Below are positions 22,598-34,080 of a stretch of DNA of 64,000 nucleotides, one piece after another. How positions within the stretch are numbered: the stretch's first letter is position 1; each line of letters starts with the position of its first letter. Source of the stretch: Macrophomina tecta (taxonomy: Eukaryota > Ascomycota > Dothideomycetes > Botryosphaeriales > Botryosphaeriaceae); assembly GCA_024180945.1 (NCBI GenBank), contig JAKSGN010000035.1, positions 2,170,001 to 2,234,000 on the forward strand. The letters are read 5' to 3'. The translations under genes and the position numbers were made by a program. Under the pieces are notes generated by a model that worked only from the letters and a program-made list of their open reading frames with translations, made no database searches and was not told the DNA's origin.

Positions 22598-24663
22598 GAT
22601 GTCAGAGGCAGAGAGGCAGTGGGGAGAGATCCGTGCGCTCGCGCAGTCTGCGGTGGACGAGGCTGCAGAGGGCCGGTAGGGCTGAAGAACGCGGCGCTGC
22701 GTAAGTGGGAGATCTGTGGGTGAGATTCGGGCAGTGAGACGGTGGCACGGTGATGAGCGACATGGCGGTACTATAAAAGGACTGGCTGTTGGCGGCGATA
22801 ACGCGCGTTCGGGCAGCACCAGCGGCGGCGTTAAGCCATGATGTCACGCTCCGAGCAGCCAGCCGCCCGTGCGCACAACTGCTGTCGTATCCCGTCCGTG
22901 AAAGGCGTGCATAATCATCCAGGCCTCGGCTGAGCGAGCGCGATGCTTCCGGGCCCGCCGTGCAATCAGAGGCCGCCAGACGCAGACAAGCTTCCCGATG
23001 CGGCTGCATCATACTTCATGCGGTTAAGCTTATGTCCGACTTTTTCTGTCCTGCTCTCAGCCGCCGTCCTTGTGCATTCCTCGGCCGAGCACTTGCCCTC
23101 CGCGCCGCGACCCTTCCTCGTCCCATCGCACGCCCCGTCAGCCACAATTATTAATACTGCCCACCCGCAAAGCTTGTTCGCATACGGACTTTAACGGCGC
23201 TGTCGCATCTGCTTCCCACTCGGGCCTTCCATGCCTCACCACCCAGAGGCTCCCGCCTCTACCGCGAAAGCGGCGACGCAGCGGATACGAACCAGACCGC
23301 CTGAGACAGCGAGACCCCGCCTGACCCTCCTACCAGCGGCTCAGTCCGTCTCACTCCACTGACCACCGACTGATAAGCCACGGCCCTTGGAGTATCCGTC
23401 TGCGCACCGCCTCTGCCCACTGCATTGTGGCGCGAGCAGCCGAGACAGAATGGTTTGTCGTTCGAAGCAGACGCATTTCGAACACCCCTTCGCTCAGCTG
23501 CGGCTTCAACCCCGAGCACTTCTACGCGCATGTTGTCGGTGGAACCGTACGGGCGTAAAGGCGGCATACACAGCTGATTACTGTCAATCCCAACGCCGGC
23601 CGACTTTGCGCCACCGCTTTTTTCGCTGGCCCAAAGTTCGTCCGGTGGAGAACACTGCACCAAAGCTTTCGTCCCTTTTCCCACCATGCACCACCCATCC
23701 GAGCTTTTGGTCTGCGGTGGATAGCAGCCGCGGCCTCAACCGCCCGCTTAATTCCTTTCCCCGGATGCTTCTCAACCCGAGGGCCCACTCCAAACTTTCA
23801 CAACCGACTGTCGGCAGGTCCCGCCGTGCATATCGCCACTTTTTGAAGATCAAAGATCCCCCGGTTAGCTGATCCGCAGAACTGGCCTGGAAACCCTCTC
23901 GTCCGAACCGTTGCCCAGCCGCTCCGCGCCGCTGCCGTCTTGGCTTTTGCATCCACCTTAACATCCATCAAGAGAGAACAGGCGGTGAGACACTGAAACA
24001 AAAACACGATCACCCCTTGCTTTCCACAATCATACCCACCGGCACCCGCGTGCACTGTCGGCTTGGCGACAGCCCAAAGGGAGGGTACATCTACTTTCAC
24101 GTCTCCGCACCTCGGAGATTGCGCTACTTACGTGCATTCTATCATTTCCACCAAACAGTCTGCGACGCAGCCCTGTGGAGACATTCGACAAGGACTCATC
24201 GCTTTGCCACGCCTCTCAGCGTTGATAGGGGCTTTTGCGAGCATTACTGGTCACGGACTGCACACATGACTGTCCTGCGAAGAACATGACTAGAGCAACA
24301 AAACCTCTATTTTTGCTCTGGACAAAGCCCGACGGTCTCCTTTGTTTGTCGGCTTTCAAGGTTCAGAAGTCGTCATCGAAACCCACAATGTTACTTCGTT
24401 CTCGGCGCGGCAGGGCACACTTCAACAATGCGCACAATTGGAATATCGGAGTTTCTATATAGCGTCGGCGTGAGCTTGCTGCCTTCGATCAGTCCTCCAA
24501 CATACCTCACCTCGAAGACTCTACCATCCACTATTTCGACGAGAGGTCGTTCCCCGAGACCTCACGCGCTCATCAAGTTCAACCCCCGCACGACCACTCA
24601 CCCAGGTAAGTTCACAACTGAGACTTAACACCTCGCAGAACACGCCCTCTCGCCCTTCCAAAC
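22598..24663. promoter_or_regulatory. Divergent intergenic region between MFS and BTB-like genes
   Basis: About 2 kb separating two divergent start codons. It is C/T-rich in places. TATAAAAG occurs at about 22769 but points away from the MFS gene. TATATAG occurs near 24456, upstream of the BTB-like gene. ORFs here are not protein-like. Confidence 0.45.
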
Positions 24664-25329
24664 ATGGCCATCATCACGCCGCGCCTCCTCTCGCTCGACC
24701 AACGCGCCCGCCTCCTCACTGGCCACACCACCACCCTCATCCTCCCCCTCAGCACTACCCCCACCCCGCACACCATCCCCAACCTGCCCTGCCGCATGCT
24801 CTTCGCTTTCTCCCGCGTCGCCGCCGCCCAGCTCACCGTGGCCAATGGCGTCGCTCCTTCCCCCAACGCCAACGCCTCCACCGCCGCCAGCACCGTCACC
24901 CTCCCCACCGACGCCTGCACGCCTGCCTCTCTCGAGTACGTCCTCTTCTGGATGAAGCAGAGCTGCTCGCTGCCCGCCACCGCGCCACTCGAAGCGCTCC
25001 CCTCCTTACGCGGCACTCTCGGCGTCTACGCCGCTGTCGTCGCGCTCGGCGTGCTCGACGCAGAGAAGGAGCTATACCGTCACGTCATGGTTTCCATCCG
25101 CCACGCACCGCTCTCGCTTGGGCAGCTGCGCGCGCTGGTCGAGTTGTCGGGTGTGCAGCGTCCGTTCGTGCGCGAAGCGCTGCGAAGGAGCGCTGGATGG
25201 GCGCGACAAGGCAAGGCGGAGGAGCTGATTGAGGCAAAGGCGTGGTTGATGCAGGAAAGGCCTGAGTTGTGGGATGTGTGGAGGGAGTTTGATCGGAAGG
25301 TGGAGGAGGGGAGGATGGGTCTGCGATAA
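24664..25329 (+). CDS. Fungal BTB/POZ-like domain protein
   Basis: Intronless, 221 aa. The N-terminus (LDQRARLLTGHTTTLILPL) followed by IPNLPCRMLFAFSRVAA matches the fungal-specific BTB-like layout: a strand carrying a disposable GxTxTL motif, then the helix where this family says it must not become a residue pile. A mid-helix EYVLFWMKQSC and a long C-terminal helical half (LYRHVMVSIRHAPLSLGQLR, RPFVREALRR) follow. Such proteins are numerous in ascomycetes and are mostly uncharacterised; some BTB proteins serve as dimerisation or cullin-adaptor modules. No second domain is present. Codon use is C-rich, like a well expressed gene. Confidence 0.6.
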   Translation: MAIITPRLLSLDQRARLLTGHTTTLILPLSTTPTPHTIPNLPCRMLFAFSRVAAAQLTVANGVAPSPNANASTAASTVTLPTDACTPASLEYVLFWMKQSCSLPATAPLEALPSLRGTLGVYAAVVALGVLDAEKELYRHVMVSIRHAPLSLGQLRALVELSGVQRPFVREALRRSAGWARQGKAEELIEAKAWLMQERPELWDVWREFDRKVEEGRMGLR

Positions 25330-25795
25330 TATCCCGGGGGAAGATTGGCAGGCTAGAGGTTGAGGGCGGCGAGAAGGCCGAGGAGAAGGGAAGGAGCAAG
25401 GTGGAGGACCGCAGGATAATGATGAAGGAAAAGATCAAGGAGGTGGAAGAGAAGTTACAGAGGCAGCGGAGGTTGGCTGGCCTCATTGAATAGGTATGTT
25501 GAGATTTGCCGCGCTGCGCACGGTACGGAAAGGGGTGCATTCCCCGCCTCGCGCTGACGAGGTCAAGTAACCATTGATGAAACGGTACACCTTGAATACA
25601 CGATCTTCTTATATTTTATTCATGTGTGGCTTATTTGTGACATGAATTTTAGTGATTGTGATTCTCGTGTTCCTTACAGTTCTTAGCAGATAGAATCTCT
25701 TTCGGTATGACCACTAATGTCTCCTCTGGTACTGCCTCGACGCTCAATCCGCTTAAAGAACAGCTACGTATGTTGCAGCTGACACTGCGCCCAAT
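25330..25795. other. Intergenic, convergent 3' ends
   Basis: Lies between the BTB-like gene and the aminotransferase gene, which converge. AT-rich to the right. Nothing coding seen. Confidence 0.5.
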
Positions 25796-27621
25796 TCAGC
25801 CTTCACGAACCACGACGTCGATGGCCTTCGCAAGCTTTCCAACGTTGTTCTCGTTCAGGCCGGCGACGTTGATGCGACCATTGAGGAGAAAGTGGATGTG
25901 GAACTCCGTTCCTATTCTCTCGACCTGGGTCGGTGTGAGGGAAAGAATACTGCGAAACGTCAGCAGGAACGCGATTAAGGTTCTCATGGGGAGACCTACG
26001 AGAACAGTCCCTGTTCTTGGATGATATTGTCCCAATAACCGGGCGTCTATCATTCACACATCAGCAATACGCTCGAAGTGAAAGCTCAGTAGGCAAACCT
26101 TCAGCTCCTCAGTGAGCAGCTTATGCAGAGTCTTCCGCACCCACTGCACCCGCTCTCTCATCTCCTTCAAGTTGTCCAACCTAAAAGACATCCCCCAGTC
26201 AGCATTCCAAAGAAAACTAAAGAGGAAAAAAAAAAAGAAAAAAAAGGACATTGACGCCATCACCTCACGACGTAACGAGACAAACGTACCACTCGTCCCA
26301 AAACTCCTCCATCACAATCCTCGCCCACGTCGCCGGGTACCTCGGCGCGCTCGAATGTTCAAACCTCACCAAACATCGCAGCTGATCCACCACATTCACC
26401 GTCTTCGCCGCATCCCCCACGACCACATGCACCGCGCCAATCCTCTCGCCGTACAGTCCCAGATTCTTCGAGAAGCTCTGCGCAACAATGACCTCCAACC
26501 CCCTCCGCACAAACTCCCGCACCGCCCACGCGTCCTCCTCCAACCCGGTCCCAAAACCCTGATACGCGATATCGAAGAACGGCAAGTGGCGGCCCGCCTC
26601 CAGCGCATCGGCGACCTGCAGCCACTGGTCCTTGGACAGATCCATGCCGGTCGGGTTGTGGCAGACGGCCTGCAGGACGAAGACGGAGCGGGGCGGCGCG
26701 GCGCGGATGGTGTCGAGAAGCGTGGCGAAGGCAACGGACTTGGTGGAGGCGTCGTAGTAGGGGTAGTGTTGGAGGGGCAGGCCCGCGTGCGGGAAGATGT
26801 TGTCGTAGTTGCCCCAGGCGGGCGCGCCGACGTAGGCGGTCGAGGGGACGCCTGGCGCGGCGAAGAATTTGGAGGCGAAGAGCGCGCCGATGTGGCACGC
26901 TCCGCTGCCGGCGATGGTTTGTGCGCTGGCGACCTGGAGGTCCGGGCGTGGTTAGGTGGTGTTGTGGGGTGGTTAAGTGAATAGTTGGAAGGAAAACCGA
27001 AGAGATGAGATGCTTTGTTTTTCCCCCTCCCCTCTTGTAGGATTGGCGGCGAGCCGTGGATATGAAAGTGACGGTAAGATCAGGGGAGAATGAGAATTGG
27101 CCCCATGTAAAAAAAAAAAGAAAAGAAAAAAAAAGAAAAAATCCAAATGCGAAGTCGAAATGTACAATGAAACTTCCGATAGATTGCTTACCCTTCCTTC
27201 TTTCAGCACTTCACTTCCCTTGCCGAACAGGACCTCTTGCGCTCCTTTCAGGAAGCCAGGATGCCCAGTAGCGAAGCCGCCGTACTAATTGGTCAGCACG
27301 CCATTGCCATAGGTGAGGTGAATGAAACTTACATCGTGGTCCGCGGGTTGAGAAGCAACGATTTCCTTAGCCTGTAGACGAAACGCATGTCGTTAGCAGG
27401 CCATTCAGCCGATGCCCAAATGTCAGAAGGGAGTCGGTTACCTTTCGAATGACAGGCAATTCATAGTATTTTCCATTCTCATCACGGTATACGCCTGCCC
27501 CAAGCACGAACTTGTCTGGCGATGTATCCGCAATGATGCGCTGCTGGAGGTCCCACATTCCATCGCGCGGGCCCAGGGGTACCTTGGGGAAGGCCTCGAA
27601 CTTCTCACTTATCGAACCCAT
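25796..27621 (-). CDS. Aspartate aminotransferase, cytosolic type
   Basis: Seven minus-strand exons: 27442..27621, 27333..27371, 27192..27284, 26290..26933, 26099..26180, 26000..26046 and 25796..25949, total 412 aa. All phases agree. It converts L-aspartate and 2-oxoglutarate to oxaloacetate and L-glutamate with PLP. Family signatures in order: VPLGPRDGMWDLQQRIIAD, LGAGVYRDENGKYYELPVIRK, YGGFATGHPGF, QAVCHNPTG (Asn196), FFDIAYQGF (Asp225 binds the PLP nitrogen), and AQSFSKNLGLYGERIG, where Lys260 forms the Schiff base. Near the end, LKTPGYWDNIIQEQGLFS is restored by splicing two small exons. The N-terminus has no mitochondrial presequence, which points to the cytosolic isoform of the malate-aspartate shuttle. 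Confidence 0.94.
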
Positions 27622-28459
27622 ATCGGTAATCAGACCAATCGCTTGCTACAAGTGCGTCAGGGAGAATTGGATTTGAGAAATGTGAAGGAAATGAGAGGGT
27701 GTTGCAGCTTTAACATAGGAGGGGGATTGGGAGGGCGTCTTAAAGGTAGTACTGCTGCATCACGCCTGCCACTAAGATAAATGCGTGCTTTGACCTTGAC
27801 TCGGGACTCGGCCCCGAAAGTGGTGGTTGTAGTACGTGGACGCTCGGTTGCGCAATCCGTCCGGCGGGCGTGTACAGCGCTCGGTTGTGGGTCGCGTTGC
27901 CGAACACTGGCGGAGTGAACCTATACACGGCTGATAGCAGTCGTAGCGATAACATGACCTCCCATTATCAATTTCGTCAAAGTATTTCTGCAACAGCTTT
28001 TTTGTTGCCAGCATCTGGTCTCTTGACGAGTCCGCGGCAAGGCTGGTCAGATGGAGTAAAGATGCGGGACATGGCGCAATCGTACCTAGCGATTGCTCAA
28101 GACATGTGCGTCTTCTGATTGGCTTCTGGGTCCTGCTGTGGTGCGCAAAAGCCTCTTCTTCCCTGCTTAGTTTGCGGGGTGGATGAGATGTTCTGCGGGG
28201 ACAATTAGCGTCCTTCAATTATTCCAGCTGATGCGACTGCGATAGATTCACCTGCATTTGTCATCTGGATTGAAGCAGCTGTTCGTAATGAAGTGTACAA
28301 AGCCGCCTCACGCATGTAAGTTGAGGCACTCGTACAAGTTCTGGTCAAACACGGAAAACGCTCACCTTACACAGACGTATATACATAAGCGTTTGCATGC
28401 GCACTGTGCAAGCATGGGGTGGAAGTTTTTCGAAGATGAAGCTTATTTGTCGACATAGC
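27622..28459. other. Intergenic
   Basis: Upstream region of the aminotransferase and downstream flank of the Cys-rich membrane protein gene. No coding signal seen. Confidence 0.5.
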
Positions 28460-29414
28460 CTATCGTGCATAGGAAACGCCGAACGGAAATCCTACGCCTC
28501 TCCTACTTCCTTGGTGCGCTGTCGAGCTCCGAGATTTGCGAAGGATAGAGCTCGTGCCGAGCCGATGAAGTTGAGAGCTCCTGAACTTGTGACCCCAAAA
28601 AAGCTCGCCTCCTTCTTTCGGCTTCTCTCTCTGCGCCGCCTGATACTGAGCATTAGCATTGCGGCGGTTCGCTATTTTACCAAAAATGTAGCCGAGAGTG
28701 CAGGCGGCAATGATGAGCAAAACCCCGACAGAAATACCCACGGTGATCCCCGTTTTGGCGCCGGTACTTAGGCCAGAAGAGCTTTACGCAGTCGCGGTTT
28801 GCTGAGACACCTGTCCCAATGCTTCCGGGAGAAGCTGATGAGGAGTATGGGGTTGAGGAGGCGGTCGTAGCTGGGAGTAAATTCTCCCAGGTAGCGTCAG
28901 ACGAGGCTCGCCGTACGAGCGGTCCGTAACCGCGGACTGTTTCGCCAGAAGTAATGACGATTATTGTGGTGCTGGTGTCTACTAATCCGGCGCCAATAAA
29001 ATTGTAACTGTGCATCGTCAATGTAGTTACTGAAGGAAATGAGGAGAGCCAGGCGAAAATTTGGCTGGTTCAATTGATGTTTGGCAGTAGTATCCGCTGT
29101 CCATGTTCAACACGAGCGTTGAGCCAGGGAAAGCGGGCTGTTACTTACGATGGACAGCAGGTGGCTATGGTTATATCTTCACTCCCGCTGGTCATTGCTC
29201 TTGTGCAAGCGTAGCTGTAACCTGACGGACATATTCCAGGGCAGCAATATAGAGAGGCATCACGTCCGAAATCCTCTGGTAGGCATGAGCTCGTGGCCAC
29301 GAGGCCAAGCCGGAGCCATTCGCCCGCAGTGTTTGTTCCATAGAATACTGAACTAAAGCAATCCGGAGATGACGGCGTAAACGTCGTGGTCAAAGAGCCC
29401 AGATTCGCAGTCAT
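28460..29414 (-). pseudogene. Cys-rich single-pass membrane glycoprotein, apparently frame-shifted
   Basis: Minus strand. Exon 1 (29149..29414) starts MTANLGSLTTTFTPSSPDCF and contains DASLYCCPGICPSGYSYAC and ending TCCPS. A clean intron (GTAAGT to CCAG) leads into an exon starting at 29064 (QIFAWLSSFPSVTT). This extracellular pattern, Thr/Pro then paired Cys and CCPS, is common in uncharacterised surface proteins of filamentous ascomycetes. The reading frame then leads to a nonsense tail, while another frame carries the expected Ser-rich linker, SSSGLSTGAKTGITVGISVG, a transmembrane helix (GVLLIIAACTLGYIFG) and a basic cytoplasmic tail ending at 28460. The change of frame lies near 28780-28800. 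No intron with a credible donor fixes it, so a one-base indel is the simplest reading. Confidence 0.6.
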
Positions 29415-30422
29415 CCTTGTTTGCGTCCTCCAAAAATCGGATCACAATTTTCACTACCGAGACACAGACAGTCCCAGAGTTTATTAGGAGGCAGAAAGCC
29501 TTCGATAGTCGTTAGAAGTAGTCGATCGGCAACTCCGAAGTCTGCGGTTTGTCCAATGTCCGTGGGTGGCACACCTAAAGAGTTGTCGTATCTGAAGTTC
29601 AGAGCATATCCGATAGCTGCAATTAACAAGTAGGATGAGAGTATAATATCTATGTGAATAGAGGAAACCATCTGTCTTGCTTCTCCAGTGCTTCGAGGGA
29701 CTAAATTGAAAATGTGGATAGCGGCCTGAGTTGCGGCGGATCCGTGCCTCGAAATGACTGCTGGAAACGAAAATGGAGTTGTCCGCTGCAGATCAGCCTT
29801 CGAGCAGTGGAAACTAACTTGAGGGAATCATCTATGATTGGAGGGGTTTAGCTCACACAGAGTACAATAGCCTTCGTACCGTTTGACCGGGTCGGCGACG
29901 TAAGCTCCATAGATAAGCGCTCTGCCGTGCGGGTCGAGACACATGGTGTTCGGCGCCAGCAGCTGCGCGCGGCGAATTTATTTCTGCCATCTTCTTGCAC
30001 CCGGGTCAAATGATATTCCCAGAGGGTCACGGGTGGTTAGCTGAGAACTGTTTAGCGATTCGTGGAGCTGCAGTGAGGGAGACTTTCCTCTCCATCTTCT
30101 TACTCTAGCACCAGGGATCCCAATAGTACTCCACTTGGTGCAGATGCCGGAGTAAGCCAAGTGTTACTTGGCAAGAATTCTTGTCTAGCATGCTCCCATG
30201 CAGTCGGCAACCCCTGTGGGTAAGGGCTCCATTATGCATGCACAATCCTTACCGCTGTGGAAACCATGGGCAATCTCGCACAGAGAGGGCCTTTCATTGT
30301 CCTTGTTGGGGATTGCGAATTGAAATCGGTCACCGATGAAAGGGTCCAAGGCAAGTCTACCGGTAAAAGCACGTAACATTTCAACGCCGGGTCGGCCGAC
30401 AGAGGCAAATTAGGTCAGGCTA
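29415..30422. other. Intergenic stretch left of the transposon
   Basis: Carries a spurious 86-codon minus-strand frame whose stop overlaps the start codon at 29414; it reads as untranslated leader. No conserved gene recognised. Confidence 0.45.
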
Positions 30423-30430
30423 GGGCCAAC
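30423..30430 (+). repeat. Target site duplication, left copy
   Basis: GGGCCAAC immediately precedes the transposon's left end and is repeated exactly at 33156..33163. An 8-bp duplication is the hallmark of hAT insertion. Confidence 0.95.
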
Positions 30431-30451
30431 CAGACATCCCAGTAATAAATA
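30431..30451 (+). repeat. Left terminal inverted repeat of the hAT element
   Basis: Begins CAGACATCCCAG and runs through TAATAAATA. It matches the reverse complement of 33135..33155 at 20 of 21 positions. Confidence 0.93.
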
Positions 30452-30759
30452 TATATTTATTATTAAGGGCATATTTATTGTTAAGCTTTTCCATAAGGAT
30501 AATAATATAGACGCTGCCAATAAATATATATTGTTAACTATTAATAATATAGGCCCACTATTTTCCAGCGCCAATTCCCCCAGAGTGTTTCAGATTAAAT
30601 TGCAGTCTTGTACGCATATTACTGCTTATCAGGCCTCTAGATAGGAGGTGAACTCCAATGTTTGTAACTCCTAGCAACCGAAACTGCTGCCTCGCCATAC
30701 CCGTCACGTTGCAAGTACGCAGTTCGTAATACATCAGCGACATATCTCTACACACGACA

Positions 30760-33053
30760 ATGGACGTCAACATATCCTCACTGCCCCAATCCAATGCCCC
30801 GTCAAGTTCTTCCTCCGTGGTACCCTCTGACAGTGCCTCACAAGTTGCCAGCACACTGTCAGAACCCGAGGCATCGTCAGCTCAGCATACGGTCAAGAGA
30901 CGGAAACTGAGAGCCACATCAACATGGGATCACTTTCGAGAAGCTCAAGGCGACGAGCCACGTACTATGAGCGGGAAATTACTTCACTACTGCACGCGTT
31001 GTCGCAATCCATCCTGGTCAACCCACATATCTGGCAACGCCCGCTATCATCTCGAGAAGGCTCATCACATACTTGTTCGAGAGGATTCAAAATCTCAAAA
31101 CAGGCGCCAACTAGCCATCGAAAATGCCTTCGCAAGAACAACCGGCAAGCGGCTGCAGCAAGTCAGGGAGAATGAGATGAACACTCTACGGAGTGTAATC
31201 AATGTCGATGCCTTTCGAGAGGCACAGATGTTGCTATCCGCACATAAACATTTACCGCTCAACTTCGTAACCTGGCCGGAATACCAGGCACTTCTGGCCG
31301 CGATAAACCCTGCCGTTGAAGAGTTCCTAACTGATTCCGGTAGCACAGTTGCGGCGGACTTGGATAGGGCCTACGATGCGCATCAACAATCCGTAAAGGA
31401 ATGGCTAGAACGTGCCCGGAGCCTCGTACACATTGCTATGGACGTATGGTCTTCTCCTCAGCGGAAGGCCTATATCGCTGTTCACGCCCAATGGGTTGAC
31501 GAGGCCTACAAACCTCGGAAAGCATTGCTAGGGCTACCAAACCTCCGCCGCTCTCACGCCGGCACGGCTATGGCACCTCACTTGATGACGATTATCCGAC
31601 AGTACCACTTAGCGCCCCGAATCGGCTACTTCACTGGGGACAATGACGCAAAGAATGACACCTGTCTCCGCCAACTTGCTGTTGAGCTGTCGCAAGAGTA
31701 CGGCCTTACACTTGACCCAGTGTCCTCTCGAACGCGGTGTGCCGGCCACATCATTAACTTGTCCCTTCAAGCCTTTCTCTTTGCAACTAGTGAGGACGCT
31801 CTGCAGGCCGCAATTGCGCAGGCGCAACACGAGGTAAATGATGTAACAGTTGCGGACGCGTTACACGACCAAATTCAGTCGAACACTTGTCACAAGAGTC
31901 ACGACAGGCGCAAGAAACGCCATGACACTGCCGGCTGGCGGAGCATCGGCCCAATGGGTAAACTCCACAACATTGCGGTGTTCATCCGTAATTCCACAGT
32001 GCGCAACGATGCATGGGATGACATTGCAGAAAAGGCGCTTGGAATTGACAATATCACCCGTTGGAACTCATGGTTCAAGTTGCTTGATGCGGCTATCAGC
32101 CAAGAGGGTCCATTGTCAATATTCCTCAACCAATACCACAACGAGCTGGAAGACGACATCCTCACACATGATGATTGGCAAGTACTCAAAATGACTCACG
32201 AGTTCTTGCAGCCGTTTTACCAAGCGACCTTGGAGCAGCAAATGGAGTGGGCATCAATAGATCAGGTGCTAGAGAATATGGATATTCTTTTCATGCAGTT
32301 TGAGAATGCCAAGGTAAGCCATGGACGGCTCGATCGATTACCAGACCTGGACTGATGTTAAAGCAGGGCAAATACGCCAGCAACGCGCGTATGGTTCATT
32401 CCATTCACATGGGTTGGTGGGTTCTCTCGAAGTATTATGAAGAGAGTGACAGAAACCCAATATATGCCACGGCATTATTGCTCCATCCAGAAAAGCGCCG
32501 GAGGTACCTTGGCCGCCACTGGGCAGAGGAATGGAGGCAGACCGCTATTGCTGGTGCACGGCAGCATTGGGCGAAGTACAAGGACCGGCCACTCCCGTCG
32601 GAGTCCGCGGCTCGGCTGAACGACGAACGACGGGAAGTAACACCGTACGAGCGTATCAAGCAGTCAATGAGTGTCTTGGATGAACCCGGAGATGAGGATG
32701 AATTCGAAAAATTCGTCAATTCTCCGCCAAGACCTATGACGACCAAAACACCGCTTGAATGGTGGTGTCGAGAAGAACAGAGGATTGAGTATCCACGTTT
32801 ACACCAATTGGCCATTGACATACTAAGTGTGCCGGCGATGTCCGACGATCCGGAACGGGTATTCTCTTGCGCAAGGCGGACAATTTCTTGGGACAGGGCA
32901 CGGCTCTCGCCTGATACTATCGAGAAGCTTCAATGCCTGAGCAACTGGGTGAAGAATGACTTGGTCCGCAAAGTCTACGTGGCAGTAGATGGTAAGGTCA
33001 TGGATATTGCTGGCGGCAACGACGACATGCATGGCGCTTCAGTTTTATATTAA
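30760..33053 (+). CDS. hAT transposase
   Basis: Exons 30760..32313 and 32367..33053, 746 aa, no premature stops. The intron has a GTAAGC donor and an AAGCAG acceptor and keeps the frame. Domains in order: a Ser-rich N-terminus with a basic VKRRKLR signal; a BED-type zinc finger with Cys78, Cys81, His97 and His102; the RNase H-like catalytic core with Asp228 in HIAMDVWSSP and Asp294 in YFTGDNDAKNDT; RCAGHIINLSLQAFLF; and the C-terminal hAT dimerisation region (ILSVPAMSDDPERVFSCARR, then LSPDTIEKLQCLSNWV). All landmark positions expected for an active hAT cut-and-paste transposase are filled. It is the only gene in the element. Confidence 0.95.
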
Positions 33054-33134
33054 TAATTATTGATAAGCTTAGCAATCGATAATAATATTAGGATCTGCCA
33101 ATGAATACATAAGAATATGTCAATATTATGTATT

Positions 33135-33155
33135 TATTTATTATTGGGATGTCTG
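33135..33155 (-). repeat. Right terminal inverted repeat of the hAT element
   Basis: Reads CAGACATCCCAA then TAATAAATA on the minus strand, the partner of 30431..30451. Confidence 0.93.
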
Positions 33156-33163
33156 GGGCCAAC
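33156..33163 (+). repeat. Target site duplication, right copy
   Basis: GGGCCAAC, identical to 30423..30430. Confidence 0.95.
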
Positions 33164-34080
33164 ATTGGTCGACTGAGTGGTAAGAGAGAGTTCTCTTGGC
33201 ATCTAATGCACGGAACAGGTGCCGGGGACGCCTTCCTGTTCAGGCAATGGCTTCAAAACTCAGTTGTAAGCAAGATTAAGATATCGGCTAGTAACCACTG
33301 AAATCCTCAGTACGGAGATACGTCTAATCGGAAAGCAGAATGATGTTGCGGACCCCAGTTCAGGTCAACTCCACATCCTATCTCAGTAATACCGCAAGGT
33401 TCGGGAGGAGCCCACGTGCCCTGTCATATCGTGCTGATGAGCCCTGGTCCCCGGTGCTATTTAACTCACTCGCTTTCATTATTTTTCCATACCCGTCACT
33501 GATCAAAGGCCTGCATGGGCTATTGCAAGGCAAGACCAAAGTGCGAGGAACCTTAACAAGGCTCTCGGTGAACACTGGCACAAGCAGGGCGAGCACCGAC
33601 TACAATCATGAGTGATCTTCTCGATAGATGTAAAATAATGTTTGCACCTAGGCGATTGGAGCGCGAAGTACATCGTAAGTGCGAGCTTTCTGACGTCGTC
33701 GGGTACGGCGCGGGTGATTACCACGCGTTGAATATCAGAGAACGGTATCTGCTGAGCCTTAAATGAGCATCTATCCTCTGGCGAACTGGAACGTGGAGAG
33801 AAAGCTATATGAGGATCAAAAGTGGCAGGTGCAGGTCGACATGAAGTACAGAATCTCCCGGGTGTGCAACGATTTCAGAGGTGAAGATGAGGTAATAGAA
33901 GTAAGTGTTAAAGATAACGCTGGTACTTCACGAGTGGCTAATGAATAATCTTCATCCGAGTTCCCGCCTACGTCTCTAGCGGGATTCTGGAGAATGCAGG
34001 GGCCATGAGAAATGATCCCATATCTTTCTCTGATGCTTGTTGATGCATATTACAGAGGCGAAGGGAAATACGTGTCGCAT
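33164..34080. other. Intergenic stretch right of the transposon
   Basis: No conserved reading frame. It contains the 3' flank of the minus-strand metallo-beta-lactamase gene. Confidence 0.45.

Larger units (their letters stand above)
30431..33155 (+). mobile_element. Complete hAT-family DNA transposon (2725 bp)
   Basis: Both ends are present: terminal inverted repeats of 21 bp beginning CAGACATCCC, with one mismatch at position 12, flanked by a perfect 8-bp duplication (GGGCCAAC). The element holds a single transposase gene with intact frame and one intron. The outer 300 bp on the left and 100 bp on the right are very AT-rich. CTGCCAAT followed by RAATA occurs as a same-strand copy in each subterminal region (about 30514 and 33096). 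A perfect 20-bp palindrome (30443..30462) overlaps the left repeat. The intact duplication, ends and frame suggest a recent, possibly still autonomous insertion into a gene-free stretch. Confidence 0.96.

Noticed and set aside
29411..29671. 86-codon minus-strand frame overlapping the start codon of the Cys-rich protein gene
   Set aside because: It lies in the likely untranslated leader and has no conserved features; the ATGA overlap is probably chance.
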